Shown here: positions 16,295 through 25,073 of the stretch, piece after piece
Layout of the letters: every line of letters begins with the position of its first letter
Position numbering within the stretch: the first letter of the stretch is position 1
Assembly: GCA_023391815.1 (NCBI GenBank)
Contig: JAEWAF010000080.1
Span: forward strand, 62,001-126,000
Origin: Pseudomonadota bacterium
Lineage (GTDB): Bacteria > Pseudomonadota > Gammaproteobacteria > Steroidobacterales > Steroidobacteraceae
DNA length: 64,000 bases
Direction of reading: 5' to 3'
Program-made: the position numbers and the translations under genes
The notes under the pieces: generated by a model
Told to the model about the DNA's origin: nothing
The model's database searches: none
The model's input: the letters and a program-made list of their open reading frames with translations, nothing else

Positions 16295-18328
16295 ATGGTT
16301 CTGGGTCGCAAGATTACGCGCCTCGGCGTGCTCATCGGCGCATTGTGTATGCACGCGTGGGCAGTCGCCGCGACGGATGAATATTCGGTCATTTCGTCGA
16401 ATGAGAAAGTCGGCGCGCTGATCGCGAATGTCGACGGCGCCAGCGTCGATATCACTTATGAAGTCGACAACAACGGCCGTGGCCCGAAGGTGCGCGAGCA
16501 GTTGACGCTGAACGATGCGGGCATTCCCACGCAGTGGCGCATCAAAGGGAAGTCGCTGTTCGGTGGTGCGGTCGACGAGCAGTTCACCTGGCAGCGCGGC
16601 TCGGCTCAATGGCGTGCCCAAGATGGCAAGGGCAGCGCGCGCATGTCGCAGCCCAAGCTCTATATCACCAACGACGGCAGCCCCTGGAGCTACGGACTCT
16701 ACGCCCGGATGTTACTGAAGGCGAAGGGTCGGACGCTCGACGTGGCGCCCTCCGGTTCGCTGCGCCTCGAAGAGCTGCAGAAAACTCACGTCGGCGATGT
16801 GCCGGTCACGGCCTATGCGATCACCGGCGCGAACCTCTCGCCGGAAATGCTGCTGCTTGCCGCGGATGGCAGTTTGTTTGCGAAGCTCGATTCGACTGAA
16901 GTGCTGGTGCGTAAGGGCTTCGAGTCGAGGGTCGCGGAGCTGCAGACGCTCGAACGTAACCTGCGCGTCACGCGCTTGAAGGAGATGCAGCAGCGACTTG
17001 CGCATCGCTTTGATACGCCGCTTCGCATCCGCAATGTGCGGGTGTATGACCCCCAAACGGAACGGCTGAGCGATGTCGTATCCGTGGTCGTGTTTCGGAA
17101 TCGGATCTCGAGTGTTTCGGTCGAGCCCGCTGGATTCAAGGCGCCCGCCGATGAAGTGGTGATCGATGGCAACGGCGGCACGCTGCTCGCCGGCTTGCAC
17201 GACATGCATTCTCACAACTCGGACGAGTCGGGACTGTTTTATCTCGCGGCCGGGGTCACGACGGTCCGGGATCTTGGCAACGATAACGCCTTGTTGCTCG
17301 ACCTGACTCGGCGGATCGATCAGGGAGAGCTGCCCGGGCCGCGCATCGTACGCGCAGGTTTGATCGAAGGCCGCAGCTCGTACTCGGCGCGCATTGGCCG
17401 CATTCCTGAGACGCTGCCCGAGGCGATCGACATCGTGCGCTGGTATTCCGATCACGGCTACCGGCAGATGAAGATCTACAACTCCTTCAATCCCGATTGG
17501 GTCGCGCCCGTCGCGCAGGAAGCGCATCGGCTGGGGATGCGGGTGAGCGGACACGTGCCGGCGTTCATGTCGCCGGATCGTGCGATCCGCGATGGGTATG
17601 ACGAGATCAATCACATCAACCAGCTCGTGCTGGGCTGGCTGATCGGTCCGCAGGAAGACACGCGCACGACGCTGCGATTGACCGCGATGGGCGAGCGAGC
17701 GGCGACGCTCGATCTGAATAGCCAGAAAGTGCGTGACACGATCGCGTTGATGAAGGAGCACAAGACGGCGCTGGACACGACCATGGTCATTCTCGAGCGC
17801 TTGCTGGCGAGCCGCGCCGGCCGGGTGCAGGCGGGCGACGCGCCGTATCTGGAGCACATGCCCATCGGTTATCAGCGCTATCGCAAGCGCTCGTTCGTCG
17901 ATTTCAAGAATCATGCGGAGGATGAGGCGTACCTGGTCTCGGTGGAGAAGCAGCTCGAGCTCATGAAGATGCTGTACTCGGAAGGCATTCAGATGCTTCC
18001 CGGCACCGACGACACCACCGGCTTCACCGTGCATCGTGAGCTGGAGCTGTATCAGAAGGCCGGCATCCCGGCGTCCCGGGTGCTGCGCATGGCGACTTAC
18101 GATTGCGAAAAATATCTCGGCTTCGAGCAGAGCCTCGGTAGCGTCGCGGCGGGTAAGTTGGCGGACTTCATCCTTGTTCCGGGGGATCCGACGAAGGATG
18201 TGTCCGCTGTGCGGCAGATCCGCCTGGTCATGAAAGATGGCTTGGTGTATTTCCCGAGCGAGATCTATCAGGCGCTCGGAATCAAGCCGTTCGCCGAGGC
18301 TGCGGTGGTGAGTCGCCCGCCGAACTGA
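16295..18328 (+). CDS. exported amidohydrolase family protein
   Basis: 677 residues with a signal peptide (LGVLIGALCMHAWAVAA). An N-terminal beta-rich region of about 230 residues precedes a metal-dependent amidohydrolase barrel: AGLHDMHSH supplies the HxH pair after the DGNGGTLLAG strand, GHVPAF a further His, and GTDDTT the conserved Asp. It ends with LGSVAAGKLADFILV, the family's C-terminal sandwich segment. It should hydrolyse an amide or similar bond in the periplasm; imidazolonepropionase- or prolidase-like substrates are typical for the group, but none can be assigned. The carboxylated lysine of binuclear relatives may be in RQMKIYNS. Confidence 0.88.
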   Translation: MVLGRKITRLGVLIGALCMHAWAVAATDEYSVISSNEKVGALIANVDGASVDITYEVDNNGRGPKVREQLTLNDAGIPTQWRIKGKSLFGGAVDEQFTWQRGSAQWRAQDGKGSARMSQPKLYITNDGSPWSYGLYARMLLKAKGRTLDVAPSGSLRLEELQKTHVGDVPVTAYAITGANLSPEMLLLAADGSLFAKLDSTEVLVRKGFESRVAELQTLERNLRVTRLKEMQQRLAHRFDTPLRIRNVRVYDPQTERLSDVVSVVVFRNRISSVSVEPAGFKAPADEVVIDGNGGTLLAGLHDMHSHNSDESGLFYLAAGVTTVRDLGNDNALLLDLTRRIDQGELPGPRIVRAGLIEGRSSYSARIGRIPETLPEAIDIVRWYSDHGYRQMKIYNSFNPDWVAPVAQEAHRLGMRVSGHVPAFMSPDRAIRDGYDEINHINQLVLGWLIGPQEDTRTTLRLTAMGERAATLDLNSQKVRDTIALMKEHKTALDTTMVILERLLASRAGRVQAGDAPYLEHMPIGYQRYRKRSFVDFKNHAEDEAYLVSVEKQLELMKMLYSEGIQMLPGTDDTTGFTVHRELELYQKAGIPASRVLRMATYDCEKYLGFEQSLGSVAAGKLADFILVPGDPTKDVSAVRQIRLVMKDGLVYFPSEIYQALGIKPFAEAAVVSRPPN

Positions 18329-18453
18329 TCGCGCAATTGAACGTTTGCAGTGAGAGCTGACGTGAAGACTAAGAGGCGTCAGCTCTCGCACGCCGCCGAG
18401 GTGGGGTACCTCCTCCCGTCACCGCGCTCGCCCGTCGCGCATTGCGCTCCTAG

Positions 18454-18505
18454 GCGCACGTCCCTGATGTGCGCTGATTTCGAAAACCCGTCCCTGTTTT
18501 TCGAA
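18454..18505. repeat. paired hairpins with shared GTCCCTG loops
   Basis: GCGCAC/GTGCGC (18454-18474) and TTCGAAAA/TTTTCGAA (18479-18505) are consecutive inverted repeats. Both loops contain GTCCCTG although the stems differ, which suggests a repeat family rather than chance. Confidence 0.5.
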
Positions 18506-18558
18506 TCTGCCGGGAGGCGGAACACCCCTCGGCGCGACGCTCGACATGTCAGGGAAGG

Positions 18559-18594
18559 TTGTCGGCACTCGGACGATTGTCGGCACTCGGACGA
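18559..18594. repeat. 18-bp direct tandem repeat, two copies
   Basis: TTGTCGGCACTCGGACGA occurs twice with no gap and no mismatch (18559-18576 and 18577-18594), in the spacer between the amidohydrolase and thioesterase genes. Confidence 0.85.
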
Positions 18595-18750
18595 GAAAGC
18601 TCGACAGTCGCGCGATAAGCCGTCGGGCGATTGGACAGCAAGGCTCGAAATCTCGCTATCGTAGTCGAGCACTAACAACAATCGTCGCCGGCATCTGTCC
18701 ATAGAAGCCGCGCGCTCACCCTGCTGATTTCCCGGCGTGCGCTCGCGATT

Positions 18751-19191
18751 TCAAGCGAGGTACGCGGCGTGGTCGATCGTCACATTCTTCGCGCCACGCT
18801 CCATCGCCGCGCGCAGCGCTGGCGGCAAGGGGGCTTTCTGCAAGGTGTGATGGTCCACGTGAACGTAAACCGTCTCCACGTCGACGATCACTCTTTCTTC
18901 CCCTGCCAAACGGATTTCAGTGGTTAACGTAAACGACGTATTTCCAAGATGCTTCGTCGAAACTGATATCTCCAGCACCTGATCGTATCGGGCCGGCGTC
19001 CGCCACTGAGTGGTTTGTTTCACCAGCTGGAAGTCCAGCTCACCGGTCTGCATCTCCTTCTCATACCCCAGCGCCCGGAAGAACTCAGCGGTCGCAAGAT
19101 CGGTGTAATCGGCGTATCGCGCGTTGTACACGACCTTCTGCGCATCGCATTCGTTATAACGAATTCTCAGGAAATATCTGAACCTGCTCAT
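18751..19191 (-). CDS. acyl-CoA thioesterase (hotdog, 4HBT family)
   Basis: 146 residues from the ATG at 19191, preferred over 19215 because GAGGAG lies 8 bases upstream. A single hotdog fold: RIRYNECDAQKVVYNARYADYTD carries the 4HBT signature with the active-site Asp, and TTEIRLAGEERVIVDVETVYVHVD forms the strand core. It should hydrolyse acyl-CoA thioesters in the cytoplasm. Downstream on the minus strand is the gene-free spacer, and upstream in the same direction is the LysR gene. The chain-length preference is unknown. Confidence 0.9.
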   Translation of the reverse strand: MSRFRYFLRIRYNECDAQKVVYNARYADYTDLATAEFFRALGYEKEMQTGELDFQLVKQTTQWRTPARYDQVLEISVSTKHLGNTSFTLTTEIRLAGEERVIVDVETVYVHVDHHTLQKAPLPPALRAAMERGAKNVTIDHAAYLA

Positions 19192-19236
19192 GAGATCGCT
19201 CCTCGGACTCGGCATCGCTGCATGATACGGGCGAAC

Positions 19237-20148
19237 TCAGCCAGAGAGCGGCAACAAATGCGGCTTCAGCAGCTCCGCGATCCAGGACATGAATACCTGC
19301 ACTCGCTGTGACAGATTGCGTCGCTGCGCATACAGCAGGCAGACAGGCATCGACTCCGCGCGCAGCTCAGGCGCGACTTCCACGAGCAGGCCTTGTTCGA
19401 TCAGCATCCGCATGCCGGGCCCGGGCGCCTGGATGATGCCGAGCCCGGCCAGACAACTTTCCTGATACGCCTCAGCGCTGTTCACAGTGATGACACCCGC
19501 CATATCCACCATGCGATAGGCCGTGCCGTCGTGATATTCGAAGCCCATCGATTTCGCGCCGAAGGTACCCACATAGTGGATCAATTGATGATGCGCGAGA
19601 TCTTCCACCGTGCGTGGCATGCCGTGAGTGCGCACGTATTCGGGACTAGCGCAGTTGGTGACAGCAAACGCGCCCAGCGGACGGGCGATCAAACTCACAT
19701 CGTCGACCGAGCCGACGCGCAGCACGCAATCGAAGCCCTCGCGTACCAGGTCGACTTTGCGATCGGTGCAGCTCAGCTCGATTTCGAGGCGAGGATGCTG
19801 GCGTAGAAACGTCGGCAGATGCGGAATGACGGTGGTGCGCGCGATGCCGGTAGGCATATCGACCCGCAGCCGTCCTCGCAATGCCTGCGGCCCCTGCTGG
19901 AACATCGAGCGCAGCTCATCCATATCGGCCAGCAGATCCTTGCAGCGCTCGTAGCAGGCGCGGCCATCGAGGGTCATCTGAACTTTGCGGGTCGTGCGAT
20001 GAAGCAGCTGAGTGCCGAATTCGCTCTCCAGCTGCTGGACCGCGATCGACATGCTGGCCTTGGGCATCCCGAGGCTTTCCGCCGCCCGCGTATAGCTGGC
20101 GAGCTCCGCGACGCGGACGAAGATCTGCATGGCTTCGAGCTGGTTCAT
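19237..20148 (-). CDS. LysR family transcriptional regulator
   Basis: 303 residues. The N-terminal winged helix-turn-helix (MQIFVRVAELASYTRAAESLGMPKASMSIAV region) and linker are of the AaeR/DsdC-like LysR group that often controls neighbouring oxidoreductases. The substrate-binding domain follows, with the typical LRVDMPTGIARTTVIPHLPTF and LPVC-like C-terminal segments. It is divergent from an SDR gene with a 124-bp intergenic region that holds an 8-bp inverted repeat, so it probably controls that gene and itself. The effector is unknown. Confidence 0.93.
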   Translation of the reverse strand: MNQLEAMQIFVRVAELASYTRAAESLGMPKASMSIAVQQLESEFGTQLLHRTTRKVQMTLDGRACYERCKDLLADMDELRSMFQQGPQALRGRLRVDMPTGIARTTVIPHLPTFLRQHPRLEIELSCTDRKVDLVREGFDCVLRVGSVDDVSLIARPLGAFAVTNCASPEYVRTHGMPRTVEDLAHHQLIHYVGTFGAKSMGFEYHDGTAYRMVDMAGVITVNSAEAYQESCLAGLGIIQAPGPGMRMLIEQGLLVEVAPELRAESMPVCLLYAQRRNLSQRVQVFMSWIAELLKPHLLPLSG

Positions 20149-20204
20149 TGCGGGGTTCCGAGAGGATTGTTCCGATTATATGAACACTACACTCAGAATT
20201 CGCC

Positions 20205-20254
20205 GGTTTATCCAACCATAGACGACCAATAAGCTCTCTCTCGCCCGATAAACC
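20205..20254. promoter_or_regulatory. inverted repeat between the LysR and SDR genes
   Basis: GGTTTATC (20205-20212) and GATAAACC (20247-20254) are perfect inverted copies 34 bp apart, the second ending 18 bases before the SDR start codon. The spacing is compatible with binding of a LysR tetramer at two half-regions, but neither copy is itself a T-N11-A box. Confidence 0.4.
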
Positions 20255-20272
20255 CCACAGAAGGAGCTTTCC

Positions 20273-21040
20273 ATGAACACCACCTCCACTCCCATCGCCT
20301 TGGTCACCGGCGGCAGCCGCGGGCTGGGGAAGAACATGGCCTTGGCGCTGGCAGCCCGCGGCGTCGATGTCGTGCTGACCTACCGAAGCAACCAGAAGGA
20401 AGCCGAAGCCGTCGTTGCTGAAATCGAGCGGTCCGGCCGAAAGGCGGCGGCACTGCAGCTGGATGTCGGCGTGTCCTCGACGTTCGGCCGGTTTGTCGAG
20501 CAGGTGCGCGACGTGCTCAAGAACCGTTGGCAGCGCGAGCGTTTCGATTTCCTCGTGAATAACGCCGGCATCGGCATTCATGCGAGCTTCGCCGAAACCA
20601 CCGAGGCGCAGTTCGATGAGCTGGTCGACATTCACCTCAAAGGTCCGTTTTTCCTGACCCAGAAGCTGTTGCCGCTGCTGGCGGACGGCGGTCGCATCGT
20701 GAACATTTCTTCCGGTCTGGCCCGCTTCGCGTTGCCCGGCTACTCGGCTTATGCCGCCATGAAGGGCGCGATGGAAGTGCTGACTCGATATCAGGCCAAG
20801 GAGCTCGGCAGCCGCGGGATCGCGGTGAATATCGTCGCGCCGGGCGCCATCGAAACCGACTTCGGCGGCGGCCTGGTCCGGGACAACAAGCAGGTGAACG
20901 ATATGATCGCCTCCCAGACCGCGCTCGGCCGGGTCGGCCGGCCGGAGGACATCGGCGGAGTGGTCGCTTCGTTGCTGTCGCCCGAGAACCGCTGGATCAA
21001 TGCTCAGCGCATCGAGGCGTCGGGCGGCATGTTCCTGTAA
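20273..21040 (+). CDS. SDR family oxidoreductase
   Basis: 255 residues, a classical short-chain dehydrogenase. TGGSRGLGKNMA is the NADP-binding glycine motif, NNAGIGI the core strand, NISSG and YSAYAAMKGA give the catalytic Ser and YxxxK, and IVAPGAIETDF follows. An AGAAGGAG ribosome binding site lies 7 bases before the ATG. It is divergent from and probably controlled by the LysR gene. The substrate is unknown; the family includes 3-oxoacyl-ACP reductase-like and xenobiotic ketone or quinone reductases. Confidence 0.93.
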   Translation: MNTTSTPIALVTGGSRGLGKNMALALAARGVDVVLTYRSNQKEAEAVVAEIERSGRKAAALQLDVGVSSTFGRFVEQVRDVLKNRWQRERFDFLVNNAGIGIHASFAETTEAQFDELVDIHLKGPFFLTQKLLPLLADGGRIVNISSGLARFALPGYSAYAAMKGAMEVLTRYQAKELGSRGIAVNIVAPGAIETDFGGGLVRDNKQVNDMIASQTALGRVGRPEDIGGVVASLLSPENRWINAQRIEASGGMFL

Positions 21041-21074
21041 GCCCGCGACCGGCAAGGTCATTGTTGGAGTGAGG

Positions 21075-21100
21075 ACGCGGCCGGCGCCAGCCGGCCGCGT
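21075..21100 (+). terminator. strong GC hairpin after the SDR gene
   Basis: ACGCGGCCGGC and GCCGGCCGCGT form a perfect 11-bp stem with a GCCA tetraloop, 34 bases after the SDR stop. No T-run follows, so it may act as a mRNA end stabiliser or an inefficient terminator. Confidence 0.5.
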
Positions 21101-21183
21101 ATCGGCAGCGGCGGCGACACCTCATTCCCAGCGTGGCGGCTATACTTGCCAGCTTATTTGTACCGTTTCCGGCCTGAATCAGA

Positions 21184-23958
21184 ATGCAGAAGACCTACGA
21201 CCCGAAGGACATCGAGCAACGCACTTACCAGCGCTGGGAGTCGCACGGCTGGTTCAAGCCCTCGGGCCAAGGCGCGCCTTACAGCATCGTCATCCCGCCG
21301 CCGAACGTCACCGGGACGCTGCACATGGGTCACGCCTTTCAGCACACGCTGATGGACGTGCTCACCCGTCAGCACCGCATGCAGGGCGAGAACACGCTGT
21401 GGCAACCTGGCACGGACCACGCCGGTATCGCCACGCAGATGGTCGTCGAGCGACAACTCAATGCGCAGGGCGTGCATCGGCGTGACATCGGTCGCGAAGA
21501 ATTCACCAAGCGCGTGTGGGAATGGAAAGCACAGTCCGGCGACACGATCTCCCGCCAGGAACGTCGCATCGGCAACTCGGTGGACTGGTCGCGCGATCGG
21601 TTCACGATGGACGAAGGGTTGTCCGAAGCCGTCACCGAAGTCTTCGTGCGCTTGTACGAGGAAGGTTTGATTTATCGTGGCAAGCGCCTGGTGAACTGGG
21701 ACCCGGTGCTGCACACGGCGCTGTCCGATCTCGAAGTGCTGCCGACGGACGAGCAAGGCTCGCTGTGGCATTTCCGTTATCCCATCGACGGCACCGATCA
21801 GCACATCGTCGTCGCCACGACGCGTCCGGAAACCATGCTCGGCGATACCGCCGTGGCCGTGCACCCGGAGGACGAGCGTTACAAACATCTCATCGGCAAG
21901 CAGATCCGCCTGCCGCTCACCGGCCGCTTGATTCCCATCATCGGCGACGACTACGTCGATCCGGCGTTCGGCTCCGGCTGCGTGAAAATCACGCCGGCGC
22001 ATGACTTCAACGACTATCAGATCGGTCAGCGCCATTCGCTGCCGCTGATCAACGTGTTCGACGCCAACGCGGCGCTCAACGATGAGGTGCCCGAGAAATA
22101 TCGCGGCCTGGATCGTTTCGTCGCGCGTAAACAGATCGTGGCCGATCTCGATGCGCTCGGCCTGGTGGAAAAAATCGAATCGCACGCGAACAAGATTCCG
22201 CGCGGCGATCGTAGCAACGCCGTGCTCGAGCCCTGGCTGACCGATCAATGGTACGTGCGCATCGTGCCGCTCGCGGAGCCGGCGATCGAGTGCGTGAAGA
22301 ACGGCCGAATTCGTTTCGTGCCGGAGAACTGGTCCAAGACCTATTTCCAATGGATGGAAAACATCCAGGACTGGTGCATCAGCCGCCAGCTGTGGTGGGG
22401 CCACCAGATTCCCGCGTGGTACGACGATGAAGGCAATCACTACGTCGCGCGCACCAAGGAGCTCGCTTATCAGCAGGCGCGTCTGAAGCTCGGCCGCGAT
22501 GTGACCCTCAAACGCGACGAAGACGTGCTCGACACGTGGTTCTCTTCCGCGCTGTGGCCGTTCTCCACCCTGGGCTGGCCGGAACAGACGCCGGAGCTGA
22601 AATCGCTCTACCCCACCAGCGTGCTGGTGACCGGCTTCGACATCATTTTCTTCTGGGTGGCCCGCATGATCATGATGGGCCTGAAATTCGCCGGCGACGT
22701 GCCGTTCCGGGAGGTGTACATCACCGGCCTGATCCGGGACGAGAACGGCGACAAGATGTCCAAGTCCAAGGGCAACATCATCGACCCGCTCGACCTGATC
22801 GACGGCATCGACCTGGAATCGCTGGTCGCCAAGCGCACCACCGGCCTGATGCAGCCGCAGATGAAGGACAAGATCGAGAAGGCCACGCGCAAGCAATTCC
22901 CGACCGGCATTCCGTCGTACGGTGCCGACGCGCTGCGCTTCACGTTCTGCGCGCTCGCGACCATGGGCCGCGACATTCGGTTCGATCTGGGCCGCATCGA
23001 AGGCTACCGCAACTTTTGTAACAAGCTGTGGAACGCCGCGCGCTACGTGATGATGAATCTGGAGAGCGCGCCGCCGTCGACCGCGACGGGCCCGGTGGAA
23101 TATTCCCCGGCGGACTTGTGGATCCGCTCGCGCCTGGGCGCGACGATCGAAGAAGTGCGCGCTCGCCTGGCGGAGTATCGCTTCGATCTGGCTTCGCAAG
23201 CGCTCTATGAGTTCGCGTGGTACGAGTACTGCGATTGGTATCTGGAACTGTCGAAGCCGACGTTGCAGTCCGAGCAGTCGAGCGACGCGCAGAAACGAGG
23301 CACCCGCGAAACGCTGGCTGTCGTACTCGAAGCGTATCTGCGTCTGTTACATCCGCTGATGCCGTTCATCACCGAAGAGATCTGGCAGTCGGTGGCGCCG
23401 ATGGCCGGTCGCAAGGGCGACACCATCATGTTGCAATCGTATCCGACGGCTACGGAGTTCCCGCGCGACCTGTCCGCTGAAGCTCAGATCACTGCGATCA
23501 AGGCGGTCATTCTCGGCGCGCGTCAGATCCGCGGTCAGCTGGACATTCCGCAGGCGCGCGAAATCTCGGTCGCTTATCAAACACCGGAAGCCGCCGACGA
23601 AGCCTCGCTGCTTGCGAGCCTCAACGTGATCCGCGGCGTCGGCAAGATCAGCGAGCTGAAGATCCTTGCTAGCGACGCCACGCTGCCGCCGTCGGCCACG
23701 GCCATCATCGATCGACGCACCATCTCCTCGCCGCTGGCCGGCCTGATCTCCGACCCGCAGGCGGAGCTGGCTCGCTTGCGCAAGCGCAAGGCCAAGGTCG
23801 AGCAGGACCTCAAACGTGAGGACGGCAAGCTCGCCAATCCGAACTTCGTCGCGAACGCCAAGCCCGAAGTGGTCGCCGAGGTGCACGAGCGCATCGCCGA
23901 ATTCAAACGGCAGATCGCTCAGCTCGACGAGCAGGAGACGATGGTGAGCCGCTTGTAA
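21184..23958 (+). CDS. valS: valine--tRNA ligase
   Basis: 924 residues, the expected length for a class Ia valyl-tRNA synthetase, which charges tRNA-Val and edits mischarged threonine. The HIGH-type motif is in PPPNVTGTLHMGHAF and KMSKS is at about residue 524 (GDKMSKSKGN). The editing domain (TTRPETMLGDTAVAVHP) lies between them, an anticodon-binding domain follows, and the C-terminus is the characteristic coiled coil (AELARLRKRKAKVEQDL, then FKRQIAQLDEQE). A TATACT hexamer about 35 bases upstream is a plausible -10. It appears to be monocistronic. Confidence 0.98.
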   Translation: MQKTYDPKDIEQRTYQRWESHGWFKPSGQGAPYSIVIPPPNVTGTLHMGHAFQHTLMDVLTRQHRMQGENTLWQPGTDHAGIATQMVVERQLNAQGVHRRDIGREEFTKRVWEWKAQSGDTISRQERRIGNSVDWSRDRFTMDEGLSEAVTEVFVRLYEEGLIYRGKRLVNWDPVLHTALSDLEVLPTDEQGSLWHFRYPIDGTDQHIVVATTRPETMLGDTAVAVHPEDERYKHLIGKQIRLPLTGRLIPIIGDDYVDPAFGSGCVKITPAHDFNDYQIGQRHSLPLINVFDANAALNDEVPEKYRGLDRFVARKQIVADLDALGLVEKIESHANKIPRGDRSNAVLEPWLTDQWYVRIVPLAEPAIECVKNGRIRFVPENWSKTYFQWMENIQDWCISRQLWWGHQIPAWYDDEGNHYVARTKELAYQQARLKLGRDVTLKRDEDVLDTWFSSALWPFSTLGWPEQTPELKSLYPTSVLVTGFDIIFFWVARMIMMGLKFAGDVPFREVYITGLIRDENGDKMSKSKGNIIDPLDLIDGIDLESLVAKRTTGLMQPQMKDKIEKATRKQFPTGIPSYGADALRFTFCALATMGRDIRFDLGRIEGYRNFCNKLWNAARYVMMNLESAPPSTATGPVEYSPADLWIRSRLGATIEEVRARLAEYRFDLASQALYEFAWYEYCDWYLELSKPTLQSEQSSDAQKRGTRETLAVVLEAYLRLLHPLMPFITEEIWQSVAPMAGRKGDTIMLQSYPTATEFPRDLSAEAQITAIKAVILGARQIRGQLDIPQAREISVAYQTPEAADEASLLASLNVIRGVGKISELKILASDATLPPSATAIIDRRTISSPLAGLISDPQAELARLRKRKAKVEQDLKREDGKLANPNFVANAKPEVVAEVHERIAEFKRQIAQLDEQETMVSRL

Positions 23959-23970
23959 CAAGCGGCCCCG

Positions 23971-23993
23971 CGCCAGACTGTCGGCGTCTGGCG
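23971..23993 (+). terminator. possible terminator after valS
   Basis: CGCCAGAC and GTCTGGCG form a perfect 8-bp stem with a 7-base loop, 12 bases after the valS stop. The following bases are AATCTGTC, without a proper T-run. Confidence 0.45.
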
Positions 23994-24086
23994 AATCTGT
24001 CATGCGCGTTGGCGCGAATGCGAACTACCTACTTGCATTTCGCGCCATACCGCCGACACTGGCCCGCGAGCGAAGCCGGAGAGCGC

Positions 24087-25043
24087 ATGAATTCCGCCAT
24101 TCCAACTCTGATCACGCAGGCCGACCCCGTCGAGCTGATTGCCGCCACGACGGCGCAGCTCAATCGGGTGATCCTGGGCAAAGAGCATCAACTCAGACTG
24201 TGCATCGCTTGCCTGCTCGCGCGCGGGCATCTGCTGATCGAAGACATTCCCGGCGTCGGCAAGACAACCCTGGCGCACGCCCTCGCCGAAACGCTCGGCC
24301 TGTCCTATCAACGCATCCAGTTCACCAGCGACCTGCTGCCGGCCGACATCATCGGCGTCTCGGTGTTCGATCGTGAGACCGGCACGTTCCAGTTCCACAA
24401 AGGTCCGGTGTTCTCGCAGCTGGTGCTCGCCGACGAAGTGAATCGCGCGACTCCGAAAGCCCAGAGCGCGCTGCTCGAGGCGATGGAGGAACATCAGGTC
24501 ACGGCCGACGGCGCCACGTATCCGCTGGCCGCGCCGTTCTTCGTGATCGCGACTCAGAACCCGGTGTATCAGATCGGCACCTATCCGTTGCCCGAGTCGC
24601 AGCTCGATCGGTTCCTGATGCGCATCGAGCTCGGGTACCCCGACCCCGCGCTGGAACGGCAGCTGCTCCTCGGCCAGGACCGTCGCGATCTGCTTGCGAC
24701 CCTTGCGCCCACGCTGTCGCCTCAGCAGCTGTTGCTAATGCAAACCATGGTGCCCACGGTGCATGTGTCCGAAGCATTGCTCGATTACGTGCAAGCCCTC
24801 GTTCGTTACACGCGCGAGTGCCCGTTGTTCGAAGCGGGGCTCTCTACTCGCGCCTCGATCGGACTGCTACGAGTGGCGCAGGCGTGGGCATTGATCCATG
24901 GGCATCAAGGCGTGATGCCCGAAGACGTGCAGGCGGTGCTCGCGGGGGTCGTGGGTCATCGTCTCAAGCCTCGTGACGAAGCTGCCCCGAAGACGCCTGC
25001 TGAGATCGGTCGGTTCGTGCTCAAAGCAGTCGCGGTGCCCTGA
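24087..25043 (+). CDS. MoxR family AAA+ ATPase
   Basis: 318 residues from the ATG at 24087, chosen because a GGAG lies 7 bases upstream; an in-frame ATG at 24009 would add 26 residues. Walker A is EDIPGVGKTTLA (near residue 58) and Walker B VLADEVNRA, with sensor 1 IATQNP and the MoxR-specific EAMEEHQVT and PLPESQLDRF segments. MoxR ATPases act as chaperones for metal or protein-complex maturation, usually with DUF58 and VWA partners. Here the following genes encode a DUF58 protein and a membrane transglutaminase, a common three-gene set. Confidence 0.95.
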   Translation: MNSAIPTLITQADPVELIAATTAQLNRVILGKEHQLRLCIACLLARGHLLIEDIPGVGKTTLAHALAETLGLSYQRIQFTSDLLPADIIGVSVFDRETGTFQFHKGPVFSQLVLADEVNRATPKAQSALLEAMEEHQVTADGATYPLAAPFFVIATQNPVYQIGTYPLPESQLDRFLMRIELGYPDPALERQLLLGQDRRDLLATLAPTLSPQQLLLMQTMVPTVHVSEALLDYVQALVRYTRECPLFEAGLSTRASIGLLRVAQAWALIHGHQGVMPEDVQAVLAGVVGHRLKPRDEAAPKTPAEIGRFVLKAVAVP

Positions 25044-25073
25044 TCTCTGGCGCGGCAGAGTGGTCGACCGACC

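Larger units (their letters stand above)
18329..18750. other. 422-bp gene-free spacer with hairpins and a tandem repeat
   Basis: No convincing gene is present. It holds two adjacent hairpins whose loops share GTCCCTG, a directly repeated 18-bp unit, and open frames rich in Arg and Ser without protein-like character. It may be a dispersed intergenic repeat element; other copies would have to be sought elsewhere in the genome. Confidence 0.5.

Noticed and set aside
18497..18520. TTCGAATC-like sequence resembling a tRNA T-loop
   Set aside because: No acceptor stem, D-arm or anticodon arm can be formed around it.
18350..18702. Two overlapping frames of about 105 codons on opposite strands in the 422-bp spacer
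   Set aside because: Rich in Arg, Ser and Pro; they run through hairpins and a tandem repeat, with no ribosome binding site or family pattern.
21154..23199. A 681-codon minus-strand frame across valS
   Set aside because: Shadow frame; the plus strand encodes a full valyl-tRNA synthetase with all motifs.
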